Under the pieces are notes generated by a model. The model searched no databases, was not told where the DNA came from, and saw only the letters and a list, made by a program, of their open reading frames with translations. A program made the translations under genes and the position numbers. From assembly GCA_019120615.1 (NCBI GenBank), contig DWUT01000249.1:1-38048 (forward strand): 38,048 bases of DNA, given 5' to 3'. The stretch is from Candidatus Mediterraneibacter norfolkensis (lineage in GTDB: Bacteria > Bacillota > Clostridia > Lachnospirales > Lachnospiraceae). This document shows positions 9,175 to 18,828 of the stretch, piece after piece (position 1 is the stretch's first letter; each line of letters starts with the position of its first letter).

Positions 9175-9522
9175 ATGAACGAGATCATTAAGAAGATCGA
9201 AGCAGAGCAGTTAAAGGCTGAGGTTCCCCAGTTTAACGTGGGTGATACCGTAAGAGTACACGCAAAGATCAAAGAGGGTAACCGCGAAAGAATCCAGGTT
9301 TTCGAGGGAACAGTCCTGAAGAAACAGGGTGGCGGAGCGAGAGCTACTTTCACAGTAAGAAAGACATCCAACGGAATCGGAGTTGAGAAAACATGGCCGA
9401 TCCACTCTCCGCACGTTGAAAAAGTAGAGGTTGTCCGCAGAGGTAAAGTAAGAAGAGCTAAACTGAACTACTTGAGAAAACGCGTGGGTAAAGCTGCTAA
9501 GGTGAAAGAATTAGTAAAATAA
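9175..9522 (+). CDS. rplS: 50S ribosomal protein L19
   Basis: [60 protein letters not shown]. Confidence 0.98.
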   Translation: MNEIIKKIEAEQLKAEVPQFNVGDTVRVHAKIKEGNRERIQVFEGTVLKKQGGGARATFTVRKTSNGIGVEKTWPIHSPHVEKVEVVRRGKVRRAKLNYLRKRVGKAAKVKELVK

Positions 9523-9530
9523 TGACCATG

Positions 9531-9568
9531 AGAGGGACAATTACAGATCTGTATTTGTCCCTCTTTTG
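9531..9568 (+). terminator. Rho-independent terminator after rplS
   Basis: agagggacaa ... ttgtccctct tttt with inner palindrome tacagatctgta. Confidence 0.9.
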
Positions 9569-9582
9569 CTTATGGAGGATAT

Positions 9583-10242
9583 ATGAAGGGGTTAGATTTT
9601 CGTAAGAAGCGAAAGAAGCCGTCGCAGAGACCGCGCAGAAAGCCCGGGAGCAGCAAGCTCAAGTTTGAGGACAGAAGGCAGAAGCTTCATTTTGAAAGAA
9701 GACATATCGTCATAAATGCGAAGGCGGTCGTCATATGGGCCGTGGAGATCCTGATCCTGTGCATGGCGGCGGTATTTCTTGTGCTGGCGTTCGGCGAGCG
9801 GGTAAGTGTTGCCGGAGATTCCATGAATCCGGCCCTGAAAAACGGGGATGTTGTCCTGATCAACCGGCTCGTCTATGGGATCAAGTCACCGTCGAGAGGA
9901 GATGTTGTGGCTTTCCGGCCGAACGGGGATGTGGATGCCCATTATCAGATCAAACGGATCGTAGGACTTCCGGGGGAGACTGTCCAGATCACGGATGGCA
10001 GCGTCTATATCGACGGAGAGGAAGTGACAGATCACGTCTATGTGACGGGAATCGACTATGCCGGACTGGCGGAGGAACCGCTGGAACTGGGCGAGGACGA
10101 GTATTTCGTGATGGGCGACAATGCTTCGGCAAGCGACGACAGCCGGACGGCGGAGATCGGGAATGTCAGCCGTGACGATATCTACGGAAAAGTATGGTTT
10201 GAGGCGGGATTCGGGGAAAACTTCGGATTCGTCAGTGATTAG
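9583..10242 (+). CDS. lepB: Signal peptidase I (copy 1)
   Basis: VAGDSMNPALKNGDVVLINR; IKRIVGLPGETVQ; GDNASASDDSR; N-terminal TM. Confidence 0.92.
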   Translation: MKGLDFRKKRKKPSQRPRRKPGSSKLKFEDRRQKLHFERRHIVINAKAVVIWAVEILILCMAAVFLVLAFGERVSVAGDSMNPALKNGDVVLINRLVYGIKSPSRGDVVAFRPNGDVDAHYQIKRIVGLPGETVQITDGSVYIDGEEVTDHVYVTGIDYAGLAEEPLELGEDEYFVMGDNASASDDSRTAEIGNVSRDDIYGKVWFEAGFGENFGFVSD

Positions 10243-10252
10243 GAGGGAAAAG

Positions 10253-11110
10253 ATGCACTTTCAATGGTATCCGGGCCACATGACAAAGGCAAGGAGAATG
10301 ATGCAGGAAAATATCAAGCTGATCGATCTGATCATCGAGCTGGTGGACGCCAGGATCCCCCTGAGCAGCAGGAACCCGGACATCGATGAACTGGGGAAGA
10401 ACAAGGCAAGGCTTATCCTGCTGAACAAGGCGGACCTTGCGGAGGACCGGCGCAACGACGAGTGGCTGGAATATTTTAAAGAAAAAGGATACTCTGCAGT
10501 CAAGGTAAACTCAAAAAAGGGGGGCGGGATCAAGTCCATCCAGTCTGTTATCCAGGAGGCATGCCGGGAGAAGACGGAACGGGACAGAAAGAGAGGCATC
10601 CTGAACCGCCCTGTGCGCGCGATGGTGGTAGGGATCCCCAATGTGGGAAAATCCACATTTATCAATGCGCTTGCGGGAAAGGCATGTGCAAAGACAGGGA
10701 ACAAGCCGGGAGTCACAAAGGGAAAACAGTGGATCCGCCTGAACAAAAACGTGGAGCTGCTGGACACGCCGGGAATCCTCTGGCCGAAGTTTGAGGATCA
10801 GGAAGTGGGACTGAAGCTTGCTTTTATCGGATCGATCAAGGATGAGATCCTTCAGACAGAAGAACTTGCGGCGGAGCTGATCAGGTTTCTGAACCGTGCT
10901 TATCCCGGGGTACTGGACGGGAAATACAGGATCGAGGCATCGGAAGATCCCTACGAAACTCTGGGGATGATCGCCGAGAGCCGGCACTGCCTTGCAAAGG
11001 GGAGCGGATATGACACGGAGAAGGCCGCGTCGATCCTGCTGGATGATTTCCGAAACGGCAATCTGGGGAGGATCACCCTTGAGACGCCTGAAAAAGCACA
11101 GCAGCAGTAG
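10253..11110 (+). CDS. rbgA: Ribosome biogenesis GTPase YlqF/RbgA (circularly permuted GTPase)
   Basis: MHFQWYPGHMTKARRMM; LLNKADL; GIPNVGKSTFIN; LLDTPGILWPK; SD aggaggg. Confidence 0.95.
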   Translation: MHFQWYPGHMTKARRMMQENIKLIDLIIELVDARIPLSSRNPDIDELGKNKARLILLNKADLAEDRRNDEWLEYFKEKGYSAVKVNSKKGGGIKSIQSVIQEACREKTERDRKRGILNRPVRAMVVGIPNVGKSTFINALAGKACAKTGNKPGVTKGKQWIRLNKNVELLDTPGILWPKFEDQEVGLKLAFIGSIKDEILQTEELAAELIRFLNRAYPGVLDGKYRIEASEDPYETLGMIAESRHCLAKGSGYDTEKAASILLDDFRNGNLGRITLETPEKAQQQ

Positions 11111-11127
11111 AAAGAAGGACTGAGCAG

Positions 11128-11664
11128 ATGAAAAGCATTTTAAAAGAGCTTATGGGCTGGATCGTATATATTATTATCATAGTCGGGCTTGCCTGGGTGA
11201 TCATCACCTTTGTGGGCCAGAGGACACAGGTGAGCGGATCTTCCATGGAGACGACGCTCTCGGACGGAGATCAGCTTATCGTAGATAAGATTTCCTACCG
11301 GTTCCGGGATCCGAAGAGATACGATATTGTCGTATTCCCCTATCAGTATGAGGAGAATACCTATTATATCAAGAGGATTATCGGTCTCCCGGGAGAGACG
11401 GTCCAGGTTGTTGACGGTTATGTCTACATAGACGGGGAGCAGCTGGACGAGCATTATGGAAATGAAGTGATGCTGGATCCGGGGATCGCAGAGGAGCCGA
11501 TCACACTGGGGGACGATGAATATTTTGTCCTCGGTGATAACAGAAATAACAGCCAGGACAGCAGAGCGGCCAACGTGGGAGTGATCCACAGGAAGGATCT
11601 CCTCGGGCGCGCCTGGATACGGATCTGGCCTCTTTCGGAGTTCGGAGTGATAAAGCATGAGTAA
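11128..11664 (+). CDS. lepB: Signal peptidase I (copy 2)
   Basis: VSGSSMETTLSDGDQLIVDK; IKRIIGLPGETVQVVDGYVYIDGE; GDNRNNSQDSR. Confidence 0.94.
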   Translation: MKSILKELMGWIVYIIIIVGLAWVIITFVGQRTQVSGSSMETTLSDGDQLIVDKISYRFRDPKRYDIVVFPYQYEENTYYIKRIIGLPGETVQVVDGYVYIDGEQLDEHYGNEVMLDPGIAEEPITLGDDEYFVLGDNRNNSQDSRAANVGVIHRKDLLGRAWIRIWPLSEFGVIKHE

Positions 11665-12421
11665 AAGTATAGCTGAGATAAAAAAGGAATTTGATCGTGC
11701 CGCAGAGAACGAATGGGATGTTCTCTGCGGCGCGTATGCTTCTGACAGCCGCCAGGGCGTGCAGAACCTGATCGCCGGCTGCAGGAAAAAACAGGCGGCG
11801 CTTGCCCGTGAGAGGGAGCGGCTGTATGAGATGAGAGCTTATGAGAGAAAATATGAAGAGTACACTTATATCTGCGGAATCGATGAGGCGGGGAGAGGAC
11901 CTCTTGCAGGTCCGGTGGTGGCGGGGGCTGTGATCCTGCCAAAAGACTGCGAGATCCTTTATCTGAATGATTCAAAAAAACTGTCAGCCGCAAGGAGGGA
12001 GGAACTCTATGACGAGATCATGGAGAAGGCGGCGGCCGTCGGAGTCGGCATGGCTTCCCCGGCAAGGATCGACGAGATCAATATCCTCCAGGCAACCTAT
12101 GAGGCGATGCGCCAGGCGGTGGCATCCCTTTCGACAGCTCCGGAGATCCTGCTCAACGACGCGGTGACGATTCCGGATATGGTGATCCCTCAGATCCCCA
12201 TTATCAAGGGCGATGCGAAGAGCGTGTCTATCGCAGCGGCAAGTATCATCGCAAAAGTGACAAGGGACAGAGTAATGGTGCAGTATGACGAGATCCTGCC
12301 GGGATACGGGTTCGCCCAGAACAAGGGATACGGTTCAAAGGAGCATATCGAGGCGCTGAAGAAGCTGGGACCGACTCCCATACACCGGCTTTCTTTTATC
12401 GGTCATTTTGTAAATGTGTGA
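11657..12421 (+). CDS. rnhB: Ribonuclease HII
   Basis: YICGIDEAGRGPLAGPVVAGAVILP; LNDSKKLS; overlaps lepB stop. Confidence 0.96.
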   Translation: MSKSIAEIKKEFDRAAENEWDVLCGAYASDSRQGVQNLIAGCRKKQAALARERERLYEMRAYERKYEEYTYICGIDEAGRGPLAGPVVAGAVILPKDCEILYLNDSKKLSAARREELYDEIMEKAAAVGVGMASPARIDEINILQATYEAMRQAVASLSTAPEILLNDAVTIPDMVIPQIPIIKGDAKSVSIAAASIIAKVTRDRVMVQYDEILPGYGFAQNKGYGSKEHIEALKKLGPTPIHRLSFIGHFVNV

Positions 12422-12435
12422 GAGGGTGAGGAAAT

Positions 12436-12786
12436 ATGCCGGAGAAAAGGAACAGACGGCAGACAGGCACGGATTATGAGCGGGCGGCCGGATTCTATCT
12501 GGAACAGATGGGGTGGACGATACTGGAATACAATTACAGATGCAGGAGCGCAGAGATAGATATAGTTGCCAGAGACGGGGAGTATCTGGTATTCTGTGAA
12601 GTGAAGTACCGTTCGGACGGAACAAAAGGAGATCCGCTCGAGGCGGTGGACGCGCGGAAACAGCAGCGGATCCGAAGAGCGGCTCTGTATTATCTGACAG
12701 AGCATGGGAAGAACGACGCGCCCTGCCGGTTTGATGTGATCGGGATCCAGGGAACGAAGATCACACATATCCGGGACGCTTTCTGA
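12436..12786 (+). CDS. YraN/UPF0102 family putative endonuclease
   Basis: RRQTGTDYERAAGFYLEQMGWTILEYNYRCRSAEIDIVARDGEYLVFCEVKYR; synteny with rnhB. Confidence 0.93.
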   Translation: MPEKRNRRQTGTDYERAAGFYLEQMGWTILEYNYRCRSAEIDIVARDGEYLVFCEVKYRSDGTKGDPLEAVDARKQQRIRRAALYYLTEHGKNDAPCRFDVIGIQGTKITHIRDAF

Positions 12787-12829
12787 AAAATGTGCTTGAA
12801 AAAAGTTATTTGAGAAGGGAGGCGGCTAT

Positions 12830-13693
12830 ATGAGTCTGGGGCTTCATTATAAGGATGACAGGCATATATTTGACGAGCGGGGACTGGGAGGAACCCCTTA
12901 TCTGGAATTTCCTCTCTTAAGAGAAACAGGGATCGTGAAACATGGATTCTCCACCAGGCTGGGCGGTGTAAGCCGCGGAGACTACGCTTCTCTGAACCTG
13001 AGTTTTGACCGGGGAGACGATCCGGAGGCAGTGCGGGAGAACTTCAGGCGCATCGGAGCAGCCATCGGTGTGAGATGTGAGGATATGGTCCTTTCACAAC
13101 AGACCCATACTACCAATATCCGGCTTGTGACAGAAGAAGACAGAGGAAAAGGCATTGTAAGGGAACGGGACTACACAGATGTGGACGGTCTGATCACAGA
13201 TGTTCCGGGAATCTGTCTCGTGACCGGTTATGCGGACTGCGTCCCCCTGTATTTCGTGGATCCGGTTAAGAAGGCGATCGGGCTGAGCCACTCCGGATGG
13301 CGCGGCACTGTCGGGAAGATCGGGAAAAAGACAGTGGACATGATGACGGAGCAGTTTGGGTCTGATCCGAAAGATATTCTTGCCGCAGTGGGTCCTTCGG
13401 TCTGTATGGACTGCTACGAGGTAAGTGAAGAGGTGATCGAAAAGTTCCGGGAAAACTTTGATGAAGAGTGCTGGAAGGAACTTTTTTACAGAAAGGACAA
13501 TGGAAAATATCAGCTGGATCTCTGGAAAGCGAATGAATTGATCTTCCGGGAAGCCGGGATCCTGCCGGAGCATATGGCAGTGACAAACGTCTGTACCCAC
13601 TGCAACAGCCGGATCCTGTATTCTCACCGTGCGGCGGGAAACCGGAGGGGAAACCTCTCTGCGTTTCTTGCCCTCAGACAAGGAGGTAGATGA
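12830..13693 (+). CDS. pgeF: Peptidoglycan editing factor PgeF (YfiH family)
   Basis: KHGFSTRLGGVS; QQTHTTNI; DGLITDVPGICLVTGYADCVPLYFVDP; GLSHSGWRGT. Confidence 0.93.
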   Translation: MSLGLHYKDDRHIFDERGLGGTPYLEFPLLRETGIVKHGFSTRLGGVSRGDYASLNLSFDRGDDPEAVRENFRRIGAAIGVRCEDMVLSQQTHTTNIRLVTEEDRGKGIVRERDYTDVDGLITDVPGICLVTGYADCVPLYFVDPVKKAIGLSHSGWRGTVGKIGKKTVDMMTEQFGSDPKDILAAVGPSVCMDCYEVSEEVIEKFRENFDEECWKELFYRKDNGKYQLDLWKANELIFREAGILPEHMAVTNVCTHCNSRILYSHRAAGNRRGNLSAFLALRQGGR

Positions 13694-14646
13694 ATATGTT
13701 TGAAACAGCAGGAAAGTTAATGGCATATCTGACGGTCCTTACATCCACATCCGGTACGACGGATCAGACTGTGGAAGAGGTGATCGACTCCGCAACGGAG
13801 GTTACGGCGGAAGCGGGACAGGAAGTGAACCAGTTCTTCCAGATGTTCCAGGACAACCTGCCGAACATTGTAGCGTTTGGACTTCAGGTTGTGTTTGCAT
13901 TTGTCTTTTTTATTATTGGAAGCAAAGTGATCAGCTGGATCCGGAAGCTGGTACGCCGGTCCATGGAACGTGCAGATGCGGATACCGGGGTGCAGCAGTT
14001 TGTGGATTCACTGCTGAAATTCGGTTTATACGCCATCCTTCTCTTCTCTATTGCAACCAGGTTTGGAGTTGAGCCATCTTCGGTTGCGGCTCTGATCGCT
14101 TCAGCAGGAGTGGCTGTAGGCCTGGCATTACAGGGGAGCCTTTCAAACTTTGCAGGCGGGATCCTTATCCTTCTCATCAAGCCGTTTGCGGTGGGAGACT
14201 ATATTATCGTGACGGGAGAAGGGATCGAGGGGACGGTAAAAGAGATCCAGATCTTTTACACGAAGATGGCGACAGTGGACAATCAGACTGTCGTCGTACC
14301 TAATGGCATCCTGACGGACAACAGTCTGACAAACGTTACGGCAAGGCCGGAGCGACAGCTCGATCTGAAGGTGGGAATCTCATATGATTCTGATCTGAGA
14401 AAGGCAAAAAGCCTGATCGAGAACATGCTTTTATCCCATGAAGATATCATACAGGATAAGGATATCAAGGTGTTTGTGGACTCTCTTGCCGACAGCGCTG
14501 TCATGATCGGGCTGAGGGCATGGGTCCCGACAGAGAAATACTGGGCGACCAGGTGGCAGCTTCTGGAAAATATCAAGCTGACCTTCGACGAGGAAGGGAT
14601 CGAGATCCCGTATGATCAGCTTACGGTACATGTGAAGGAGCAGTAA
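13690..14646 (+). CDS. MscS-family mechanosensitive ion channel (start 13690 or 13696)
   Basis: Three N-terminal hydrophobic segments; ASAGVAVGLALQGSLSNFAGGILILLIKPFAVGDYI. Confidence 0.93.
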   Translation: MNMFETAGKLMAYLTVLTSTSGTTDQTVEEVIDSATEVTAEAGQEVNQFFQMFQDNLPNIVAFGLQVVFAFVFFIIGSKVISWIRKLVRRSMERADADTGVQQFVDSLLKFGLYAILLFSIATRFGVEPSSVAALIASAGVAVGLALQGSLSNFAGGILILLIKPFAVGDYIIVTGEGIEGTVKEIQIFYTKMATVDNQTVVVPNGILTDNSLTNVTARPERQLDLKVGISYDSDLRKAKSLIENMLLSHEDIIQDKDIKVFVDSLADSAVMIGLRAWVPTEKYWATRWQLLENIKLTFDEEGIEIPYDQLTVHVKEQ

Positions 14647-14702
14647 CGGGGAACGGAAGCGCCGCGCTGAAAATGAATAAGGAAATTTAAAATCTATAGA
14701 TT

Positions 14703-14750
14703 GAAGATGTATTGATTTTTGAAAATAAAAACAATACATCTTCTTATTTT
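14703..14750 (+). terminator. Hairpin with T-rich tail after mscS; its arms share AAGATGTATTG with the downstream promoter region
   Basis: GAAGATGTATTG-17 nt-CAATACATCTTC ttatttttt. Confidence 0.6.
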
Positions 14751-14789
14751 TTGCCAAAAATCAGAATTTATTTTTGTGGATGCTGCGAA

Positions 14790-14818
14790 TTGTATTGAAA
14801 GATGTATTGTTTTATCAT
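14790..14818 (+). promoter_or_regulatory. Candidate promoter/operator of the AraR-like regulator
   Basis: TTGTAT-17 nt-TATCAT; spacer contains AAAGATGTATTG, matching the 14703-14743 inverted repeat arms. Confidence 0.5.
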
Positions 14819-14840
14819 ATTGACAGAGAGGAGGCGGCGG

Positions 14841-15923
14841 ATGCAGAAAAAATACGAAACAGTCATAGCCTGGGTCACAGAAGGGATCGAGAGCGGAGCG
14901 CTGCGGTATGGAGAAAAGCTCCCTTCTGAAAAAGAACTTGCGGAGCGGTTCGGCGTCAGCCGGCAGACGGTAAGACGGGCGCTGGAAGACCTGAACAGGG
15001 ACGGGATCGTGGAGAGCCGTAAGGGAAGCGGGACATACGCTGCGGCCACAGGCCGGAGAAGGACGGAAGAAAAGCTGACTATTGCCGCTATGCTGACTTA
15101 TGTGGATACCTATATTTTCCCTTCGATCATCAAAGGAATGGAATCGGAGATCTCTCGGGAAGAAAATGTGCTTCAGATCACGATGAATGATAATACGGCA
15201 GAAAAGGAGCGAAGGATACTGCAGGATTTTGTGAGAATGGGGTCCATTGACGGACTGATTGCCGAGGCGGTCAGGAGCAGTCTGCCGAATCCGAACCTGG
15301 ATCTGTACAGACAGCTTGAAAAGGCGGGGATTCCGGTCCTTTTTGTGAACAGCTGGTATGACGGTCTGGACATCCCTCATGTAAGCATGGACGACCGGAT
15401 GGCAGGGTACAGGGCGGCAAAACACCTGCTGGAGTGCGGACACATGAGGATCGGCGGGGTGTTTAAATCCGATGACGGACAGGGAAGACTGAGGTATGCG
15501 GGATACACAAGAGCTCTTATGGAGAAGGAGATCCCTGTGAAGGACAGCAGAGTGATTTGGATGGATTCCGAGGAAATCCGGGAACCCGGGGAGGTAAGCG
15601 AAAAAATTCTCCGAAGGCTTCAGGATTGCACGGCATGTGTCTGCTACAATGACGAGATTGCCTGTAAGCTGGTCAATATCCTGAAAGGGGCAGGGCGCGG
15701 CGTCCCCGATGATATTTCGATCATTGGGATCGATAACTCTGCTTTTGCGGAATTCTGTGCCGTACCGCTTACCTCGGTGGTCAATCCCGTGGAAGAACTG
15801 GGACGCACGGCGGCACGCAAGATCACAGACCGGATCGTACATGGACAGAAGATGGAGACGACGGAATTTCAGCCGGAGATCTGCATACGAGATTCTGTGC
15901 GCATGATCCGGGACGGGACATGA
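14841..15923 (+). CDS. araR: GntR-type HTH / LacI-type effector-binding transcriptional regulator (AraR-like)
   Basis: GEKLPSEKELAERFGVSRQTVRRALEDLNRDGIVESRKGSGTY plus periplasmic-binding-like C-terminus; upstream of araA; SD gaggcgg. Confidence 0.82.
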   Translation: MQKKYETVIAWVTEGIESGALRYGEKLPSEKELAERFGVSRQTVRRALEDLNRDGIVESRKGSGTYAAATGRRRTEEKLTIAAMLTYVDTYIFPSIIKGMESEISREENVLQITMNDNTAEKERRILQDFVRMGSIDGLIAEAVRSSLPNPNLDLYRQLEKAGIPVLFVNSWYDGLDIPHVSMDDRMAGYRAAKHLLECGHMRIGGVFKSDDGQGRLRYAGYTRALMEKEIPVKDSRVIWMDSEEIREPGEVSEKILRRLQDCTACVCYNDEIACKLVNILKGAGRGVPDDISIIGIDNSAFAEFCAVPLTSVVNPVEELGRTAARKITDRIVHGQKMETTEFQPEICIRDSVRMIRDGT

Positions 15924-16013
15924 AACCGGAAAAACATAACAGCCGAGAAAGGAAAAAACAGAAATATTAAGAAAACGGGAGCAGACTGCTTCCTTATCAA
16001 GGAGGAAAACACT

Positions 16014-17513
16014 ATGCTGAAAAGAAAAGACTACAAATTCTGGTTCTGTACGGGATCACAGGACCTGTACGGCGACGAATGCCTTGCCCATGTGGCGGAG
16101 CATGCGAAGATCATTGTGGAAAAAATAAACGAGTCCGGCGTCCTTCCCTATGAAGTGATATGGAAACCGACTCTGATCACGAACGAGCTGATCCGAAAGA
16201 CATTTAACGAGGCAAACATGGATGAGAACTGCGCGGGCGTCATCACCTGGATGCACACGTTCTCTCCGGCCAAATCCTGGATTCTGGGACTTCAGGAGTA
16301 CAGAAAGCCTCTTCTCCACCTTCACACTCAGTTCAATATGGAGATCCCCTACGATACCATCGATATGGATTTCATGAACGAAAACCAGTCTGCTCACGGC
16401 GGCCGTGAGTTCGGACATATCTTTACCCGGATGGGAATCGAGCGAAAAGTTGTCGTGGGACACTGGTCTGACGAGAAAGTGCAGAAAAAGATCGCGTCCT
16501 GGATGCGCACTGCGGTGGGCGTGATCGAGAGCAGTCACGTCCGTGTCATGAGAGTTGCAGACAATATGAGAAATGTTGCGGTGACAGACGGTGATAAAGT
16601 GGAAGCACAGATCAGATTCGGATGGGAAGTGGACGCATATCCGGTCAATGAGATCGCCGAGGCGGTAGAGGACGTAAAAGCGGGAGAGGTGAACGCTCTT
16701 GTAGACGAGTATTATGATACCTACCAGATCCTTCTCGAGGGAAGGGATCCGGATGAGTTCCGCCGTCATGTGGCAGTGCAGGCACAGATTGAGATCGGGT
16801 TCGAGCGGTTCCTGGATGAGAAAAACTATCAGGCGATCGTCACACACTTCGGTGATCTGGGAAGTCTGAAACAGCTTCCGGGCCTGGCGATCCAGAGGCT
16901 GATGCAGAAAGGATACGGCTTCGGAGGAGAAGGAGACTGGAAGACCGCCGCCATGGTCCGCATCATGAAGATCATGACAGAAGGCATGAAAGACGCAAAA
17001 GGAACGTCGTTTATGGAGGACTATACATACAATCTGGTACCTGGAAAGGAAGGGATACTCCAGGCTCATATGCTGGAAGTGTGCCCGTCCATCTCAGACG
17101 GTCCCATCAGCATCAAGGTGAATCCGCTTTCCATGGGAGACAGGGAGGATCCGGCGAGACTGGTATTTACCGCGAAGGAAGGCCCGGCCATCGCCACGTC
17201 CCTGATCGACCTGGGAGACCGGTTCCGCCTGATCATCAACAATGTGGAGTGCAAAAAGACGGAAAAGCCCATGCCGAAACTGCCGGTGGCGACTGCGTAC
17301 TGGACTCCGGAACCGGATCTCTATACCGGGGCGGAAGCGTGGATCCTCTGCGGAGGCGCGCATCACACAGCTTTCACTTACGACCTGACTGCGGAGCAGA
17401 TGGGCGACTGGGCGGCGATGATGGGCATCGAGGCGGTTTATATCGATAAGGACACGAAGATCAGAGACCTGAAAAATGAACTCAGGTGGAACGAGATCGC
17501 ATACCGGAAATAG
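16014..17513 (+). CDS. araA: L-arabinose isomerase
   Basis: FWFCTGSQDLYGDECL; ITWMHTFSPAKSWILGL; HTQFNMEIPYDTIDMDFMNENQSAHGGREFGHI. Confidence 0.97.
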   Translation: MLKRKDYKFWFCTGSQDLYGDECLAHVAEHAKIIVEKINESGVLPYEVIWKPTLITNELIRKTFNEANMDENCAGVITWMHTFSPAKSWILGLQEYRKPLLHLHTQFNMEIPYDTIDMDFMNENQSAHGGREFGHIFTRMGIERKVVVGHWSDEKVQKKIASWMRTAVGVIESSHVRVMRVADNMRNVAVTDGDKVEAQIRFGWEVDAYPVNEIAEAVEDVKAGEVNALVDEYYDTYQILLEGRDPDEFRRHVAVQAQIEIGFERFLDEKNYQAIVTHFGDLGSLKQLPGLAIQRLMQKGYGFGGEGDWKTAAMVRIMKIMTEGMKDAKGTSFMEDYTYNLVPGKEGILQAHMLEVCPSISDGPISIKVNPLSMGDREDPARLVFTAKEGPAIATSLIDLGDRFRLIINNVECKKTEKPMPKLPVATAYWTPEPDLYTGAEAWILCGGAHHTAFTYDLTAEQMGDWAAMMGIEAVYIDKDTKIRDLKNELRWNEIAYRK

Positions 17514-17546
17514 ACCTGATGCATGCTGGAAATAGCCCGTAATACG

Positions 17547-17575
17547 TTGAAAAGTTACTCCCCGGACGGTATAAT
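17547..17575 (+). promoter_or_regulatory. Near-consensus sigma-A promoter upstream of ddh
   Basis: TTGAAA-17 nt-TATAAT. Confidence 0.75.
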
Positions 17576-17649
17576 AACAAAAGGAGCGATGCCTTTTGGG
17601 ATCTGGTCCTGGAGTGTATCGTGATCAACAATACCAAAGGAGTAGAAAA

Positions 17650-18636
17650 ATGAGTATTAGAATCGGAATTTTAGGTTATGGAAATCTGGGACGGGGCGTG
17701 GAGTGCGCGATCCGTCAGAACAGTGATATGGAACTTGCGGCAGTGTTCACCCGCAGGGATCCGTCAGACGTGAGCATCCTGACAGAAGGAGTGCCGGTGT
17801 GCCGGATCGATGACGCGGCAGAATGGAAAGATAAGATCGATGTGATGATCCTCTGCGGGGGAAGCGCTACGGATCTGCCGGAGCAGACGCCGAAGTTTGC
17901 TGAGATGTTCAATGTGATCGACAGTTTTGACACTCATGCGCGGATCCCGGAACATTTTGCAAACGTGGACGCCGCTGCGAAGAAAGGCGGCAAAGTCGGG
18001 ATCATCTCCGTGGGCTGGGATCCGGGAATGTTTTCCCTGAACAGGCTGTATGCCAACGCGATCCTTCCGGAAGGAAAGGATTATACCTTCTGGGGAAAGG
18101 GAGTCAGCCAGGGACATTCTGACGCCATTCGCCGTGTAGAGGGCGTGAAAGACGCGAAACAGTACACGATCCCGGTGGAGAGCGCTCTGGAAGCGGTGAG
18201 AAACGGAGAAAATCCGGACCTGACAACAAGAGAGAAACATACAAGAGAGTGTTTCGTAGTACTGGAGGAAGGCGCAGACGCGGCAAAGGCGGAGGAAGAG
18301 ATCAAGACCATGCCGAACTATTTCTCAGACTATGACACAACAGTACATTTTATCAGCGAGGAAGAGCTGAAAGAGAAACACAGCGGGATCCCTCACGGAG
18401 GATTTGTCCTCCGCAGCGGAAAGACCGGATGGGAGAAAGAAAACAGCCATCTGATCGAGTACAGCCTGAAGCTGGACTCCAATCCGGAGTTCACTTCATC
18501 CGTGCTCGTGGCATATGCCCGGGCTGCTTTCCGGCTTGCATCAGAGGGAGCGTCCGGATGCAAAACTGTGTTTGATATCGCTCCGGCTTATTTGAGCCAG
18601 AAGAGCGGAGAAGAACTGAGGAAGACCATGTTGTAA
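17650..18636 (+). CDS. ddh: meso-Diaminopimelate D-dehydrogenase
   Basis: MSIRIGILGYGNLGRGVECAIRQNSDMELAAVFTRRDP; NVIDSFDTHARIPEHF; ISVGWDPGMFSLNRL. Confidence 0.92.
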   Translation: MSIRIGILGYGNLGRGVECAIRQNSDMELAAVFTRRDPSDVSILTEGVPVCRIDDAAEWKDKIDVMILCGGSATDLPEQTPKFAEMFNVIDSFDTHARIPEHFANVDAAAKKGGKVGIISVGWDPGMFSLNRLYANAILPEGKDYTFWGKGVSQGHSDAIRRVEGVKDAKQYTIPVESALEAVRNGENPDLTTREKHTRECFVVLEEGADAAKAEEEIKTMPNYFSDYDTTVHFISEEELKEKHSGIPHGGFVLRSGKTGWEKENSHLIEYSLKLDSNPEFTSSVLVAYARAAFRLASEGASGCKTVFDIAPAYLSQKSGEELRKTML

Positions 18637-18651
18637 AAGTATGAGCAGGCA

Positions 18652-18755
18652 TTTGCCGGGCAACGGACAGCGGCGCTGAACGTCCAGTGGACGTTCGTTT
18701 AGCGCGGACCGAAGCGGAGCGTAGAACGGCTTTGCTGTGAGCTGTCCGTTGTATC
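18652..18755 (-). repeat. Structured intergenic repeat family 2, copy 1 (reverse orientation relative to 31204-31265)
   Basis: CAACGGACAGC (18661-18671) / GCTGTCCGTTG (18741-18751); inner GAACGTCC agt GGACGTTC; reverse complement matches 31204-31265. Confidence 0.7.
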
Positions 18756-18828
18756 GCATAGATTGAATAAGGGAAAGGGGATTCCCCTGTCCGATATAAA
18801 GAGAAAAAATGACAAGGAGGAACATGGG

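Noticed and set aside
14694-15842. 382-aa minus-strand ORF opposite the AraR-like regulator
   Set aside because: Shadow ORF of a well-supported HTH regulator; composition (Arg/His/Pro-rich) typical of antisense translation.
16056-17069. 337-aa minus-strand ORF opposite araA
   Set aside because: Antisense shadow of an unmistakable L-arabinose isomerase gene.
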